DNA of 64,000 nt from Henricia sp. BOLD:AAB3569 (Eukaryota > Echinodermata > Asteroidea > Spinulosida > Echinasteridae), in contig JBBELK010001111.1 in the NCBI GenBank assembly GCA_037783545.1, positions 186,001 to 250,000 on the forward strand, given 5' to 3'. Numbering within the stretch: position 1 is the stretch's first letter; each line of letters begins with the position of its first letter. The notes beneath the pieces are model-generated. The model made no database searches, had not been told where the DNA came from, and worked only from the letters and a program-made list of their open reading frames with translations. The position numbers and the translations under genes are program-made. Below, piece by piece: positions 1 to 11,513 of the stretch.

Positions 1-180
1 CTGCTAATAGGGTCATTCTATAAATTTGGGGTCCAACGTGTGACATTTTCCTGTCCCTAGCTGTTACACCTGACATATTGCCATTTGCCATACAATTATT
101 ATGTATGCCTTCAAAACATATTTTTATGAATTGTACTTTATGTAATCACTCCTTGAAATAGAAGGCATTTAAAGAGGAAG
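1..180 (+). repeat. Truncated copy of GGGTCATTC inverted-repeat element
   Basis: This stretch matches the left half of the complete 257 bp element at 59580-59836, including the terminal GGGTCATTC(C/T)ATAAATTT and the downstream stretch around CTTCAAAACATATTTTT. The right terminal repeat is absent here, so the copy is truncated or runs into other repeat DNA near position 180. No coding potential is seen. Confidence 0.75.
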
Positions 181-437
181 AATCCCCCGTGACGAAAATC
201 CAGCATTTAGGCTTTTTTCGATAGTCCAAACATCCCTCTTGCCGACGTGGATTTTTATTATTTTTTAATTGTCGGTTTTAAGTGGATAAATTGCAAGCAA
301 AAGTGCGCTTTTCGAAAATGAGATTTTCGCGATTTCTGAAACGCTCATTAGGTATTCATGATATGCGCGTGACCCCGTGACGCAATCCTGAGAAAGAGAA
401 GTCAACACGATTGTTAGCTCTATACGTTTACACGCAA

Positions 438-610
438 AAAACTTGGAAAACCGTCTCTGTTAGATGGTGTTTTTTGAAGAATTTTGTTGGTCCAAAAAGC
501 CAGAGATATGCCCAGTAGCTGCGTGGTTGTATGTTTTACCAGACACTATGACAAAAAAGAGCGAGAAAAATGAGTCGCTCATTCCATAACTTGTACGGGC
601 GATGTTCAAA
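438..610 (+). repeat. Dispersed repeat shared with 10783-10950
   Basis: About 130-160 bases starting GGAAAACCGTCTCTG recur at 10783-10950 with few differences, in the same orientation. At the second site the repeat abuts the broken 5' end of the Gypsy element. Class unknown. Confidence 0.7.
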
Positions 611-1069
611 CACGTGGGAACTACGCCCGCATGGGACCGTACACAGACCGCTGTGAATGCCGTTCGTTCCGTGACAAAACCACCCGTCGCAATACACCAG
701 TATTTACTTCAAAAGAGCTTCATTGTGAGCCACAATTTCATCGTTTTTTCACAAAACGGGTAACAGTAGATTGTTGTCATATTACATGAAGTGTTTTTCA
801 CGTTTGTATTTTGAATTACAAGGACAAAACAGGCATGATAAACTGCACAGACCGTTTTGTATGTTTCTCAGGATGACGTCAAACCCTGTTGATAAACAAG
901 CCAAGTGACCTCGAGCGTTTCAGAATTTCGGGTGAAGAGGTTCGGAACTGCTTTACGTTTTAAGCAAAATCCTGTCGATTTTTTTGTGAAAAACAAGTTG
1001 TGATGGTGTTGTAGACACATACACCTCCATGATAAACAGAAAAACAAAAAAAAATGTGGAAGGGGGGAT

Positions 1070-4000
1070 TCTAGCTGTTTAAGGACCTTTGTTAGTAATC
1101 TTATATGGCGAAGGAATTGAGGTTGTAGGTCAAAGGGTTGATTTCTTATGAATTTTTTAATATGGAAATTATTAAATTTCATGCCCCTTTAATCTGACAC
1201 CCGATGACGTCATGATTACGCCATTGTTGGGTGCACACCTCTTCTACTGTGTCTTTGATGTGACCAAGTTTGGTTAAGATCAATGTTTGGGAACAACCTG
1301 AAAAAGCGCCGACAACGCCTAAGCGCTTTGTCTATAGGAAAAAAATCAGAAGAAGACTAGAGCTACGTCTGTTCTATGAACAGAGCGTAGGGCTTTTTCA
1401 CATTTTTTTAACTTAAAAAATGAGCATGCTTACCTTGCAAAATTAGATGTTAGCATATCAACTATTTAACTTTAAAAAAGTTTACCTTTAATGTGTTACC
1501 TTTAAAGGATTGATGACGTCATCAATGTTTTAACCACACAGACATGTTTGGTGGTCGACTTACTCTATAAGCAGCACTATTGGGCTAATTTGCGCAAACA
1601 CTGCTATGAAAGGGTCATTTTAAGACTTTTTAATTTTGACGCTAGAGGGCGCCCTTTTATGGAATGACGTAGAAACTTACATTTTTGGAAACCCTATTTA
1701 CCTTAGACACTGACACTACCAACCGCGTCTCGGCAGCTTTCCCCACTTTTACAAAATAGGTTCATTTAAATGCACTTCCGGTTTCTACCGGAAGTGAGCA
1801 AGGTCACAGGTTATGGCGATATTTTTTGGATACCGCACCCTAGTCGAACTCAAACACCTTTGACCCCATCCAAATACCTCTTACCAGTATCAAATGGCAA
1901 GGCAAAGTCTGTTTGACCAATAGGGAATGAGGTCAAATCTGAAGGCATGTGGGCATCTGAAGGACCTTTATTAATGATCGTATATGCCGAAAGAATCAAG
2001 ATCGTAGGTCAAACGGTTGATTTTTTTATGAATTTTTGCATATGGAAACATTAAATTTCATGCCCCTTTAAACTTACACCTGATGACGTCATGATAACGC
2101 CATTGTTGGGTGCACACCTCTTCTACTATGTCTTTGATGTTACCAAGTTAACAACCTCAAGTTTGGGAACAACCTCAAAAAGTGCCGACAACGCCCATGC
2201 GTTATGTCAATGAGGAAAAAATCAGAAGAAGAAATAAACCGAAAAGCCAAAAGTTAACGACCTTTGCTAGTGATCGTATATGGGAAGGAATCCAGGTTGT
2301 AGCTCGCATCTGTTAATATTTCATATTTATAATATTTGTATCACCTTTAATCTGACACGTGATGACGTCATTATGAGATCATCAGTTAAATACCTTTGTT
2401 AATGACCGTATATGGCGCATGAATCACGATCATAGGTGAATCGGCTGATTTGTTACGAATGTTTGAATATGGAAAACATTAAATTGTATGCTCATTTATT
2501 CTTATACCTGATGATGAACAGTTTTTGAGTTGTGTCAGTGAGTGTACTGCTATACAGATCTGCCACTTCCAGGTGTTTGATGAACTGTGAGATACCAAGT
2601 CATGGCGCAGGTAAAAACTTTTGATTACTTAATTAGCTCCTTGAGGAGTATCATAACATGTAGGTTCAGGATTTATACTAAGAGAGTCTTGAGCCAAATT
2701 TCATATAAAACAAAATAACATGTACATTATGTAAATAGTACAGTAGCCTTCATCGATTGAGAAAATATTTGTTTAGATTTGAAAATATGGCAATTTTCAG
2801 TTTTTGCACTTTTAAAAACATCAATTAAGTTACTGTAAAATTAGTACTACATGTATTTGTCATAATGTCACATGCCGTTATAAATTAAATATTTAAAAAG
2901 TTTATCCTGAAAACGTAGTTTAGAGGCAAGTTTTATTTCCCTTTGCGAATTATAAACTGTTCATTTTTACTAAATCAATACTCATCTGCTGTCTCACGAT
3001 GTAGTCAGCGAAAAAGATTGTTATTTTTTTAGTTTGTTTTGTTCACATTTGGGGTGGAAATCCGATGTTTGCTCAAAAAACTTATATAGGCCTACATATA
3101 TTAGTCATCAAAGGTATAAATCAAAGCACATAATTTGTTAAGATTTAAAAGAGTTTGGCTAAGAAGGAACAATTTCGTAATTAGATTTGTTTAAGATGGT
3201 TTAATAAAATCCTGACAATGACGTAATGATATCAGGCCTATATTAAGCTTTGCACCTTACTAAACCTAAAAGGAAGAAAACAAACATTGGAATTAATGCT
3301 TCACGGCAAAACTATGACATTCCCTCAATAGCATACAATTACTTTCTTGTAGAGAGTGGACTCTCTTAAATAAGACTGAAATAACATGAAAGATTGTATC
3401 CTACTCACTGAACTTTTGTTAAACCATCTTCTGTTGAATTACACGTCCGTGGTAGACAGTTAAAAGACTGCTTCCGGCGCCGTGTCACACAGGGCACACG
3501 GAATAGACATCTACGGTAAAAATGGATTTATGCGAAGTTTGCTCGCATAGAGAACGATCAAATCTAAAACTAGGCCCCTGGCATAACACTGGTCACTGCT
3601 CAGTAAACCGAAAACATCATGGCATGATCATGGTGTCATTTTAAAGAGGAGATTCAACCCTAACAGATGATATCTCCTGTTCATTCATACGCGCCCTACT
3701 TTAGTTACAATTAGCAATAATATCTCGGTTTCGTTTTTTTAAATCCAACCTGTATATACGGAAATGTTGACTTGGCTGAACTTTGGCCTTCAATTGACCC
3801 AGGAAGGAAGGGTCAGATGAAAATGACTACACAAAGCAAATTGTAGCCCAGGATCTGATCTATAATGTCTGCTAAATATGTAGACCCTGGGTCATGTGGT
3901 TCTATAGAGGGAAACATTTCACGAAATGCATATTTAACTCATTTTTATGACGAAAATCCACTTTTTTGCTTTTTTTAATAATTATAATTACGTAACCATT

Positions 4001-7000
4001 GACGTCATGGTGATGTTCTAGATGGTGGTGGAAGTTTGTGATGGGGCCCATGCCTGTACCTAGTTTTATAAAGATCAAGCGTAGTTTAACAGGTAATATT
4101 GCTTCACAAGTACAAACAAATACAAACAATGTGATTTTTGAATTGGCTGAACTTTGACCTTCGATTGACCCAGGAAGGAAGGGTCAGATGAAAATGCCTA
4201 CACTAAGAACATTGAAGCTCATGATCTGATCTAAATGTTTGCCAAATATGGAAAAATCCTGGGTCATGTGGTTTGGGCAAGGGAACCATTTTAAAAAGTG
4301 CATATTTTGGCAATTTTCCGCTTTCTAGGCATTTTTTTAAGTGTTATAATGACGTAACGGATGACGTCACAATGAAGCCATTCTTGGGTGCACACCTCTT
4401 ATACTATGTCTTTGATGTGACCAAGTTTGGTTAAAATCAATGTTTGGGAACAACCTGAAAAAGCGCCGACAACGCCTATGCGCTTTGTCTATGGGAAAAA
4501 AAATCAGAAGAAGAAGAAGAAACTAGAGCTACGTCTGTTCTATGAACAGAGCGTAGGGCTTTTTCACATTTTTTTTACTTAAAAAATGAGCATGCTTACC
4601 TTGCAAAATTAGATGTTAGCATATCAACTATTTAACTTTAAAAAAGTTTACCTTTAATGTGTTACCTTTAAAGGATTGATGACGTCATCAATGTTTTAAC
4701 CACACAGACATGTTTGGTGGTCGTCTTACTCTATAAGCAGCACTATTGGGCTAATTTGCGCAAACACTGCTATGAAAGGGTCATTTTAAGACTTTTTAAT
4801 TTTGACGCTAGAGGGCGCTCTTTTATGGAATGACGTAGAAACTTACATTTTTGGAAACCCTATTTACCTTAGACACTGACACTATCAACCGCATCTCGGC
4901 AGCTTTCACCACTTTTACAAAATAGGTTCATTTAAATGAACTTCCGGTCAAATGTCAAGGCATGTGGGCATCTGAAAGACCTTTATTAATGATCGTATAT
5001 GCCGAAAGAATCAAGATCGTAGGTCAAACGGATGATTTTTTATGAATTTTTTAATATGGAAACATTAAATTTCATGCCCCTTTAAACTTACACCTGATGA
5101 CGTCATGATGACGCCATTGTTGGGTGCACACCTCTTCTACTGTGTCTTCCATGTGACCAAGTTTATTTAAGAACAACCTCAAGCTTGGGAACAACCTCAA
5201 AAAGTGCCGACAACGCCCATGCGTTATGTCAATGGGGGGCGGGGGGGGGGGGGGAATCAGAAGAAGAAATAAACGGAAAAGCCATACATTAACGACCTTT
5301 GCTAGTGATCGTATATGGGAAGGAATCAATGTTGTAATTTGCATTTTAAAATATTTTCATGCACCTTTAATCTGACACGTGATGACGTCATTATGAGATC
5401 ATTAGTTAAATACATTTGTTAATGACCGTATATGGTGCAGGAATCACGATCATAGGTGCCTGATTTGTTATGAATTTTTGATCGTATATATTTTAATTTA
5501 AATATTTAATTAAACTGTTCATTTTTAGTTTGTTTTGTTCACATTTGGGATGGAAATCCGATGTTTACTCGAAAAACTGATATACATATATTAGTCATCA
5601 AAGGCAGAAATCAGAGCACATAATTTGTTAAGATTGAAAAGAGTTTGGCCAGGAAGGAACAATTTCGTAATTAGATTTGTTGAAGATCAATAAAATCATA
5701 ACAATGACTTAATGATTTCAGGCCTATATTAAGCTTTGCACCTTACTAAACCTAAAAAGAAAGAAAACAAACATTGGAATTAATGCTTCACGGCAAAACT
5801 ATGACATTCCCTCAATAGCATACAATTACTTTCTTGTAGAGAGTGGACTCTCTTAAATAAGACTGAAATAACATGAAAGATTGTATCCTACTCACTGAAC
5901 TTTTGTTAAACCATCTTCTGTTGAATTACACGTCCGTGGTAGACAGTTAAAATACTGCTTCCGGCGCCGTGTCACACAGGGCACACGGAATAGACATCTA
6001 CGGTAAAAATTGATTTATGCGAAGTTTGCTCGCATAGAGAACGATCAAATCTAAAACTAGGCCCCTGGCATAACACTGGTCACTGCTCAGTAAACCGAAA
6101 ACATCATGGCATGATCATGGTGTCATTTTAAAGAGGAGATTCAGCCCTAACAGATGATATCTCCTGTTCATTCATACGGGCCCTACTTTAGTTACAATTA
6201 GCAATAATATCTCGGTTTCGTTTTTTTTTTATCCACCCTGTATATACGGAAATGTTGACTTGGCTGAACTTTGGCCTTCAATTGACCCAGGAAGGAAGGG
6301 GCAGATGAAAATGACTACACAAAGGAAATTGTAGCTCAGGATCTGATCTATAATGTCTGCTAAATATGAAGACCCTGCGTCATGTGGTTTTATAGAGGGA
6401 AATATTGTACGAAATGCATTTTTGGCTCATTTTTATGACGAAAATCCACTTTTTTGCCAATTTTAAATAATTATAATTAGGTAATCATTGACGTCATGGT
6501 GATGTTCTACATGGGGTGGAATTTTTTGATGGGGCCCATGCCTGTACCTAGTTTTATAAAGATCAAGCGTAGTTTAATAGGTAATATTGCTTCATAAGTA
6601 CAACAAAATACAAACAATGTGATTATTGAATTGGCTGAACTTTGACCTTCGATTGACCCAGGAAGGAAGGGTCAGATGAAAATGCCTACACTAAGAACAT
6701 GGTAGGCTAGGATCTGATCTATATGTCTGCCAAATATGAGGACCCTGGGTCATGTGGGTTCATACGGGGAAGCGTTTTACGAAATGCATATTTTGGTAAT
6801 TTTCATGATAAAAGTCCACTTTTGTGCCATTTTAAAATTATTATAATTACGTAATCATTGACGTCATGGTAACGTTCTACATTGTGGTGGACGTTTGTGA
6901 TGGGGCCCATGGCTGTACCTAGTTTTATGAAAATCAAGCATGGTTGAATAGCTAATATTGCTTCATAAGTACAAACAAATACAAAAAATGTGATTTTTGA

Positions 7001-7460
7001 ATTGGCTGAACTTTGACCTTCGATTGACCCAGGAAGGAAGGGTCAGATGGAAATGCCTACACTAAGAACATTAAAGCTCATGATCTGATCTAAATGTTTG
7101 CCAAATATGAAAACCCTGGGTCATGTTGTTTTATTTCGGCAATTTTCCGCTTTTTAGGCATTTTTAAAGTGTTATAATGACGTAACGGATGACGTCACAA
7201 TGAAGCCATTCTTGGGTGCACACCTCTTATACTATGTCTTTGATGTGACCAAGTTTGGTTAAGATCAATGTTTGAGAACAACCTGAAAAAGCGCCGACAA
7301 CGCCTATGCGCTTTGTCTATGGGAAAAAAATCAGAAGAAGAAATAAACGGAAAAAAAAAAAATCAAAACGAAAACAAAGGCTTTTTCGCGCAAAGCGGAA
7401 AAGCCAAAACAAATCAAAACGAAAACAAAGGCTTTTTCGCCGCAAAGCGAAAAAGCCAAT
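1070..7460 (+). repeat. Head-to-tail array of diverged kilobase-scale repeats
   Basis: A recognisable start (GTGCACACCTCTT followed by a conserved stretch of about 120 bases) recurs at 1231, 2110, 4389, 5124 and 7217. The 1231 and 4389 units are 3158 bases apart and share long stretches; 3281 onward recurs at 5767 onward. Inside the larger units a block of about 370 bases with a shared GACCCAGGAAGGAAGGGTCA core is tandemly repeated (near 3780 and 4150; again near 6265, 6640 and 7010). A separate block of about 150 bases ending at a TGATGACGTCA motif recurs at about 1075, 1950, 2255, 2388, 4960 and 5288. Short open frames here are repeat by-products. This may be a satellite or nested copies of one non-autonomous element. 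Confidence 0.8.
7379..7457 (+). repeat. Two consecutive GGCTTTTTCGC hairpins
   Basis: GGCTTTTTCGC, a short GCAAA-type loop and GC(G/A)AAAAGCC form near-perfect hairpins at 7379-7405 and 7430-7457, separated by AAAACGAAAACAAAG-type sequence. They lie at the end of the last array unit, so they may be the 3' end structure of the repeated element. Related GGGCTTTTTCA ends follow a CTACGTCTGTTC hairpin near 1363-1395 and 4524-4560. Confidence 0.6.
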
Positions 7461-7759
7461 TACTTTAGTCTGTAAGTGCTACCTTAATTTCCATCCTTCA
7501 CTTCTGAAATTACCATTTTCCCCACGCACGCTTTTTCGTAAAGTGCAAATTCACACATACATAGCCTATGCCTAATTAGCTGTCTATAGCTAAGTGAACA
7601 ACGGGGGGAAAGTAACACAGACTTAGCCCAACGCTTTTAAACAAATGACTCAGCAAAGACAAAATTCATATTACCAAAGAAAAGAAATCCTATCAAACAA
7701 GACTTTAATTGGTGACCTGATACTGTAATGGTAACAACGCATGCAGACGATGATGCCAC

Positions 7760-7942
7760 TGTTGCGTGATCGAGTCCAAACGAGAGTTAGCAAATAAACG
7801 AAGAACGTTGAAGAATTTAGAGGGCACACAACTTTAGTTTAATTCACATCACAGCAGAGAGTAATACAATCTAGAGTACCAATAGAGGGCGCACGTCTAC
7901 TTTACTGTGATACATGTAGCTTGTTAACCAAAACACTCAACA
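7760..7942 (-). repeat. Putative long terminal repeat (3' LTR) of Gypsy element
   Basis: On the - strand this 183 bp segment starts TGTTG and ends CAACA, the TG...CA inverted ends expected of an LTR. It is immediately preceded by a purine-rich tract (AAAAAGAAAAAGGGGGA), the classical polypurine tract, just downstream of the element's integrase frame. The second LTR is missing because the element's 5' part is lost. The boundary is inferred from termini only. Confidence 0.6.
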
Positions 7943-7970
7943 TCCCCCTTTTTCTTTTTCTTTTTTTAAA
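7943..7970 (-). other. Polypurine tract of Gypsy element
   Basis: On the - strand an A/G-only run ending GGGGGA abuts the TGTTG start of the putative LTR. This position and composition match the plus-strand priming site of LTR retrotransposons. Confidence 0.6.
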
Positions 7971-8472
7971 ACAAACTCTTCTAAACTAAAAATCTGGCTA
8001 ATAACCAGAAGGTTTAACTAGTTTGTTATTTATGTCGATCAGGTAAACTGGCTCATCACAAACCACAGGTTTGATCATCAATGTTAACCTGATGGACTGG
8101 AATCACAATATAAAAGTGGGGGGAAAAATAATAGTAATCATGCAATGTTTCATTAGGAAAACAATTTCCAGAGATTGTTTCTTACTTTGTTTTTAAACTT
8201 TTTGATTTAAAAACATTTTTGTTTTCGTTCTTCTTCATGTTTAGAAATCCAACAAGTGTCATAGTAATTTGGAATTTGTTGCTATATTAAATTTTCGGTT
8301 GGAATTGTAAGACAAATCTGCAAATTTTGAAAATTTTGTGAGGTTGAGAAGAAACAAAAACGGTCTTGGTCCCTAAAAGTTCAGTGACGAACATAGTCCT
8401 TCAAATAGTCAGGTTCTTGTTCTGGTGCAGGTGGGCCAGGGGAAGATACCAGTTCTTGGTTAGTGTTTGGTT
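7971..8472 (-). other. Noncoding 3' region of Gypsy element
   Basis: AT-rich sequence lies between the integrase stop and the polypurine tract. No env-like frame or other open frame of note is seen. Confidence 0.5.
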
Positions 8473-9111
8473 TTAGCGAGACTTTGTCCGTGGAATTTGT
8501 TGGAGTTGTGGTACTGTGTTCGAGCTAACATCAGTTATCCATATGGGTGGTGTGTTTTTGCGCATTTCTACCCGAGTGGGACGCATCTGTACTCGGTTGC
8601 GCCGGTACAGGCCATTGTTCTCACCCTTGACGAGGTATGTTCTGTCGCCAAGGATTTCGACTATCTGCCCGAGAATCCAACGTCCACCTTCTTTGTGCTC
8701 GAAATACACGGTCTGTTCAGGATCAAGCTTTGGTAGGTCACGAGCTCGGCGGTCATGGTGTTGTTTGACTGCGTTTCTGCGTTTGTCTTTTCTCTGCACG
8801 ACTTCTGGTGCGCGGTTGTCTCTACGGAGACAGGGAATCATTGTGCGAGGTTTGTAGCCAAATACCATCTCGGCTGGGCTCCGTCCAGTGTCCTCGCGTG
8901 GAGTATTGCGCTGTTCCAACAACGCTACGTTAGGGTCTGTGCCATCCTTGGATGCTTTCATGATGAGATGTTTGGCAACTTTCACTGCTGCCTCAGCTTT
9001 TCCGTTGGCACTGTGATGCCCAGGGCAAGACTGAATGTGCGAAATCCCCCAGTCTTTCAAGAAGTTCTTGAATTCCCCAGATGTGAACTGTGGGCCGGGG
9101 TCAGATGTCAC
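8473..9111 (-). pseudogene. Gypsy integrase C-terminal half
   Basis: It continues the integrase core with the second catalytic Asp (SDPGPQFTS) and the catalytic Glu (GKAEAAVK). A GPY/F-like tail follows (WILGQIVEILGDRTYLV, about residues 140-160), a C-terminal domain found in many Ty3/Gypsy integrases. The reading frame ends at 8473. It overlaps the upstream fragment by four bases in a different frame, so one short indel separates them. Confidence 0.85.
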
Positions 9112-10082
9112 AATCTGGGAATGCCGAAACGAGCAAATTGTTTCTTTAGCACGGAGATTACTCTGGCACTAGTGGTTGTCGGCAGATGATCAACTTCAAT
9201 GAAGTTAGTGTAGTAGTCCACTGTGACCAGGTATTGACGACCTTTTATCTCGAACAGGTCACATGCAATCTTGTCCCATGGGCAATTTTCATCACCCTGT
9301 GGCTTCAGTGTTTCTTTGGCGTTACGTGGTCGCAGCTCTTGGCAAGGCTCACAAGTGTCTATGAGCTGCTTGGTATCCTTTGGCATACCTGGCCAAAAAA
9401 CGAGCGAACGCGCACGACGTAACATACTGTTGTAGCCCATGTGAGCAGAGTGTAATCTCCTCATAATGTCTTGTCTCAGACTTTTCGGAATCAGGATGGC
9501 CTCACCTTTCAGGATGATGCCATCCTCGTAGCTGAGAACGTCTCTCGTGTCATAGTAAAGGCGTGCCTCATTTGGCACCATAGATTTCGCGTCGGGCCAT
9601 CCTTCGGGAATTAGCGATTTTAGCGTTTCGAGGGAGACATCATGTGACGTTGCCTCTCTGACCTCTTGCAGTCTACAGTTGATCGCCATGATTCGCGGTC
9701 TCAGGTCTGACGATTCGATGCAGGCACGGCTTAGGGTATCTGCAATGACGAGTTCAGAGCCTTTGATGAAATAAAAATCCACATCGTACCCATGGATTCT
9801 CATTAGGAGGGCGTGCAGTCGCTTTGGTGCCTGACTTAGGGGTTTCTTGAGAATGAACGCAAGAGGCTTATGATCATTCTGTACGGTCACTGAGGTACCG
9901 TAGGTGTATTGGTCGAAACGTTCCAGACCGAATACCACAGCTAACAGTTCTTTTTCGATTTGCACCCAATTACGTTCAGCTGGGGTGAGTGTGCGAGACG
10001 CGTACTCTACTGGTCTCCCATCATGCATCCTGTAGCAGTACAGCTCCAAGGCCATCTTTGCTACTATCAACTTGCAATTCAA
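9108..10082 (-). pseudogene. Gypsy RNase H, zinc-binding and integrase core fragment
   Basis: The first 100 residues carry RNase H landmarks (YASRTLTPAERNW, EKELLAVVFGLERF, NDHKPL). An HHCC zinc module follows (H-x3-H around HSAHMG, then C-x2-C around CEPCQ). The start of the integrase core has the first catalytic Asp (CDLFEIKG) and the VTVDYYTNFIEV stretch typical of retroviral-type integrases. A frameshift at about 9110 separates this from the rest of integrase. The Met at 10082 is not a biological start; the first residues are a shifted-frame tail. Confidence 0.88.
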
Positions 10083-10191
10083 CGCGCTTGTCAGTATTGA
10101 AATAAGCGAGTACAGGACTGTCTGTCAGCTTACGTTTTACAGTTTTGAGTGCGTTGTCACATGTAGTGGACCAATTCCACTCTGTGTCCTT

Positions 10192-10786
10192 TCAGGTCAG
10201 AGCTCTAATTGGCTCTAGGTCAGCAGCGAGATTCGGCAGAAATTTTGCCATGTGCTGTACCAGTCCACACAGACGTTTTACACCGTGAACGTCTGTCGGA
10301 GTCGGCATGTCGAACAGGGCCTTGACTTTGGACTCATCGACTTTCACGCCGTGGTCGGTGAAACTGTGACCATGAAATCGTGATGTGCCTTTCCTGGCAT
10401 CTGTGATACAACTTGGACAGTTTTTCAGTGTTGTCCCTCTCAGCCTCAGGTTTCGTGTGTCCGCACCCCGCAACTACAATGTCGTCGGCGATGGTGAACA
10501 CACCGTCAAGATCACTCAGCGCTTCTACGAGTTTACGCTGAAATATTTCGCTGCTTACTTTAAGACCGAAAGGCAATCTGACCCAGCGAAAACGACCAAA
10601 TGGTGATATCATTGTCGTGAGTTTGCTAGATTCGTCATCGAGTCTTACGTGCCAAAATGCCTCTTTTACGTCCAGTTTGCGAAACACTTTAGCATCGTGT
10701 AGCTGGGGTAACACGTCATCAACAGTTGGCAATTTATAGTGTTCCCTCATCAGGGCTTCGTTCAGCGGTTGCGGATCAATGCAAAC
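10192..10786 (-). pseudogene. Gypsy reverse transcriptase fragment
   Basis: The frame opens with a VCIDPQPLNEAL-type motif at 10786 and continues through the LPFGL motif to the catalytic FTIADDI box near 10525, a conserved RT active site. A frameshift near 10400 moves the remainder (DHGVKVDESKVKA onward, to about 10192) to a second frame. The fingers and N-terminal part of the domain are missing. The break pattern marks it as a pseudogene. Confidence 0.85.
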
Positions 10787-10950
10787 GGAAAACCGTCTCT
10801 GCTAGATGGTGTTTTTTGAAGAATTTTTTTGGTCCAAAAAGCCAGAGATTTTCCCAGTAGTTGCGTGGTTGTATGTTTTTCCAGACACTATGAAAACATT
10901 TTCTTTATTAATTCAAAGAATGAGAAAAATTAGTCACGCGAAGGTGTACT
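10783..10950 (+). repeat. Second copy of the repeat at 438-610
   Basis: It starts GGAAAACCGTCTCTGCTAG and follows the 438 copy through CCAGACACTATG. It begins exactly where the Gypsy reverse transcriptase frame is cut, so it marks the breakpoint. Confidence 0.7.
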
Positions 10951-11405
10951 TATAGGCGAACTTGTACCGGGTAGGCTGCCGTGAGTTGGGTTATGTGTAC
11001 GGCTAGGCTGCCGTGTGTGCGCACGTATAGGGGCTATGCATCACATCACAATTTTTGAACTAGCTGTCTATTCATTTTCATTGACGATTCCGCACGTAAA
11101 TTGGACGCAATTTAACAAGCATAAAACAGCAACCGCTTGATGAATTTTTGCAACAAAGGTATTTTTGAAATATGTTGCAGCTGCATGGTCTGTTGTTTGA
11201 AAGTGCATTTTTTTCCCCAAGTCGCTAACAACGGTCGAGCTGGTGCAACAGTCAACTCGAAGTTGACCAAGTACAACGCTCGACCGTTTGCCAACTGCCG
11301 CTGTGCCACTCATGTGTTTTGCTTCAGTAAAAATCATAACTTTGTCGTCTTTTTTCCATCAAACTCTCACTGTTTCGTGGTTTACAGATAACTTTCTTCT
11401 TACAG

Positions 11406-11513
11406 ATTTGCCTCTTAAGGGAAAGCCGACGAGTCAGAGCAGCACCTATTCTAACACGTACCGTGCTGACAAAGCTTTAGATGAAGACTTTCGCACATTC
11501 ACCCATACAGCAG
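11406..11513 (+). CDS. Lectin module A, exon 1
   Basis: Acceptor TTCTTACAG and donor CAG/GTGAGAC flank 108 bases. The product begins DLPLKGKPTSQSST and ends near FTHTA, the usual N-terminal strand of an F-type lectin domain followed by the His of the fucose-binding motif. Phase 1 at both ends. It is equivalent to 24464-24565. Confidence 0.85.

Larger units (their letters stand above)
7760..10786 (-). mobile_element. 5'-truncated, degenerate Ty3/Gypsy LTR retrotransposon
   Basis: Reading the - strand from 10786 down, the order is reverse transcriptase, RNase H, integrase, noncoding tail, polypurine tract and LTR. This is the domain order of Ty3/Gypsy, as opposed to Copia. The element starts abruptly inside reverse transcriptase, so gag, protease and the 5' LTR are missing; the break abuts the dispersed repeat at 10783. 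At least three frame breaks interrupt pol (near 10400, 10190-10080 and 9110). It lies upstream of the first recognised lectin exon on the opposite strand and is presumably inactive. Confidence 0.85.

Noticed and set aside
2601..2620. ATGGCGCAG/GTAAAAAC as a first exon for the lectin gene
   Set aside because: The phase is 0 whereas the lectin exons need phase 1, and only three codons are available.
5072..5344. 90-residue - strand frame with a Pro run
   Set aside because: The Pro run is the poly-G tract at 5236-5253; the rest is the repeat unit.
7268..7575. Lys/Arg-rich open frames (66 and 89 residues)
   Set aside because: They translate the AAACGAAAACAAAG and hairpin repeats at the end of the array; frames differ between units and no start context or homology is seen.
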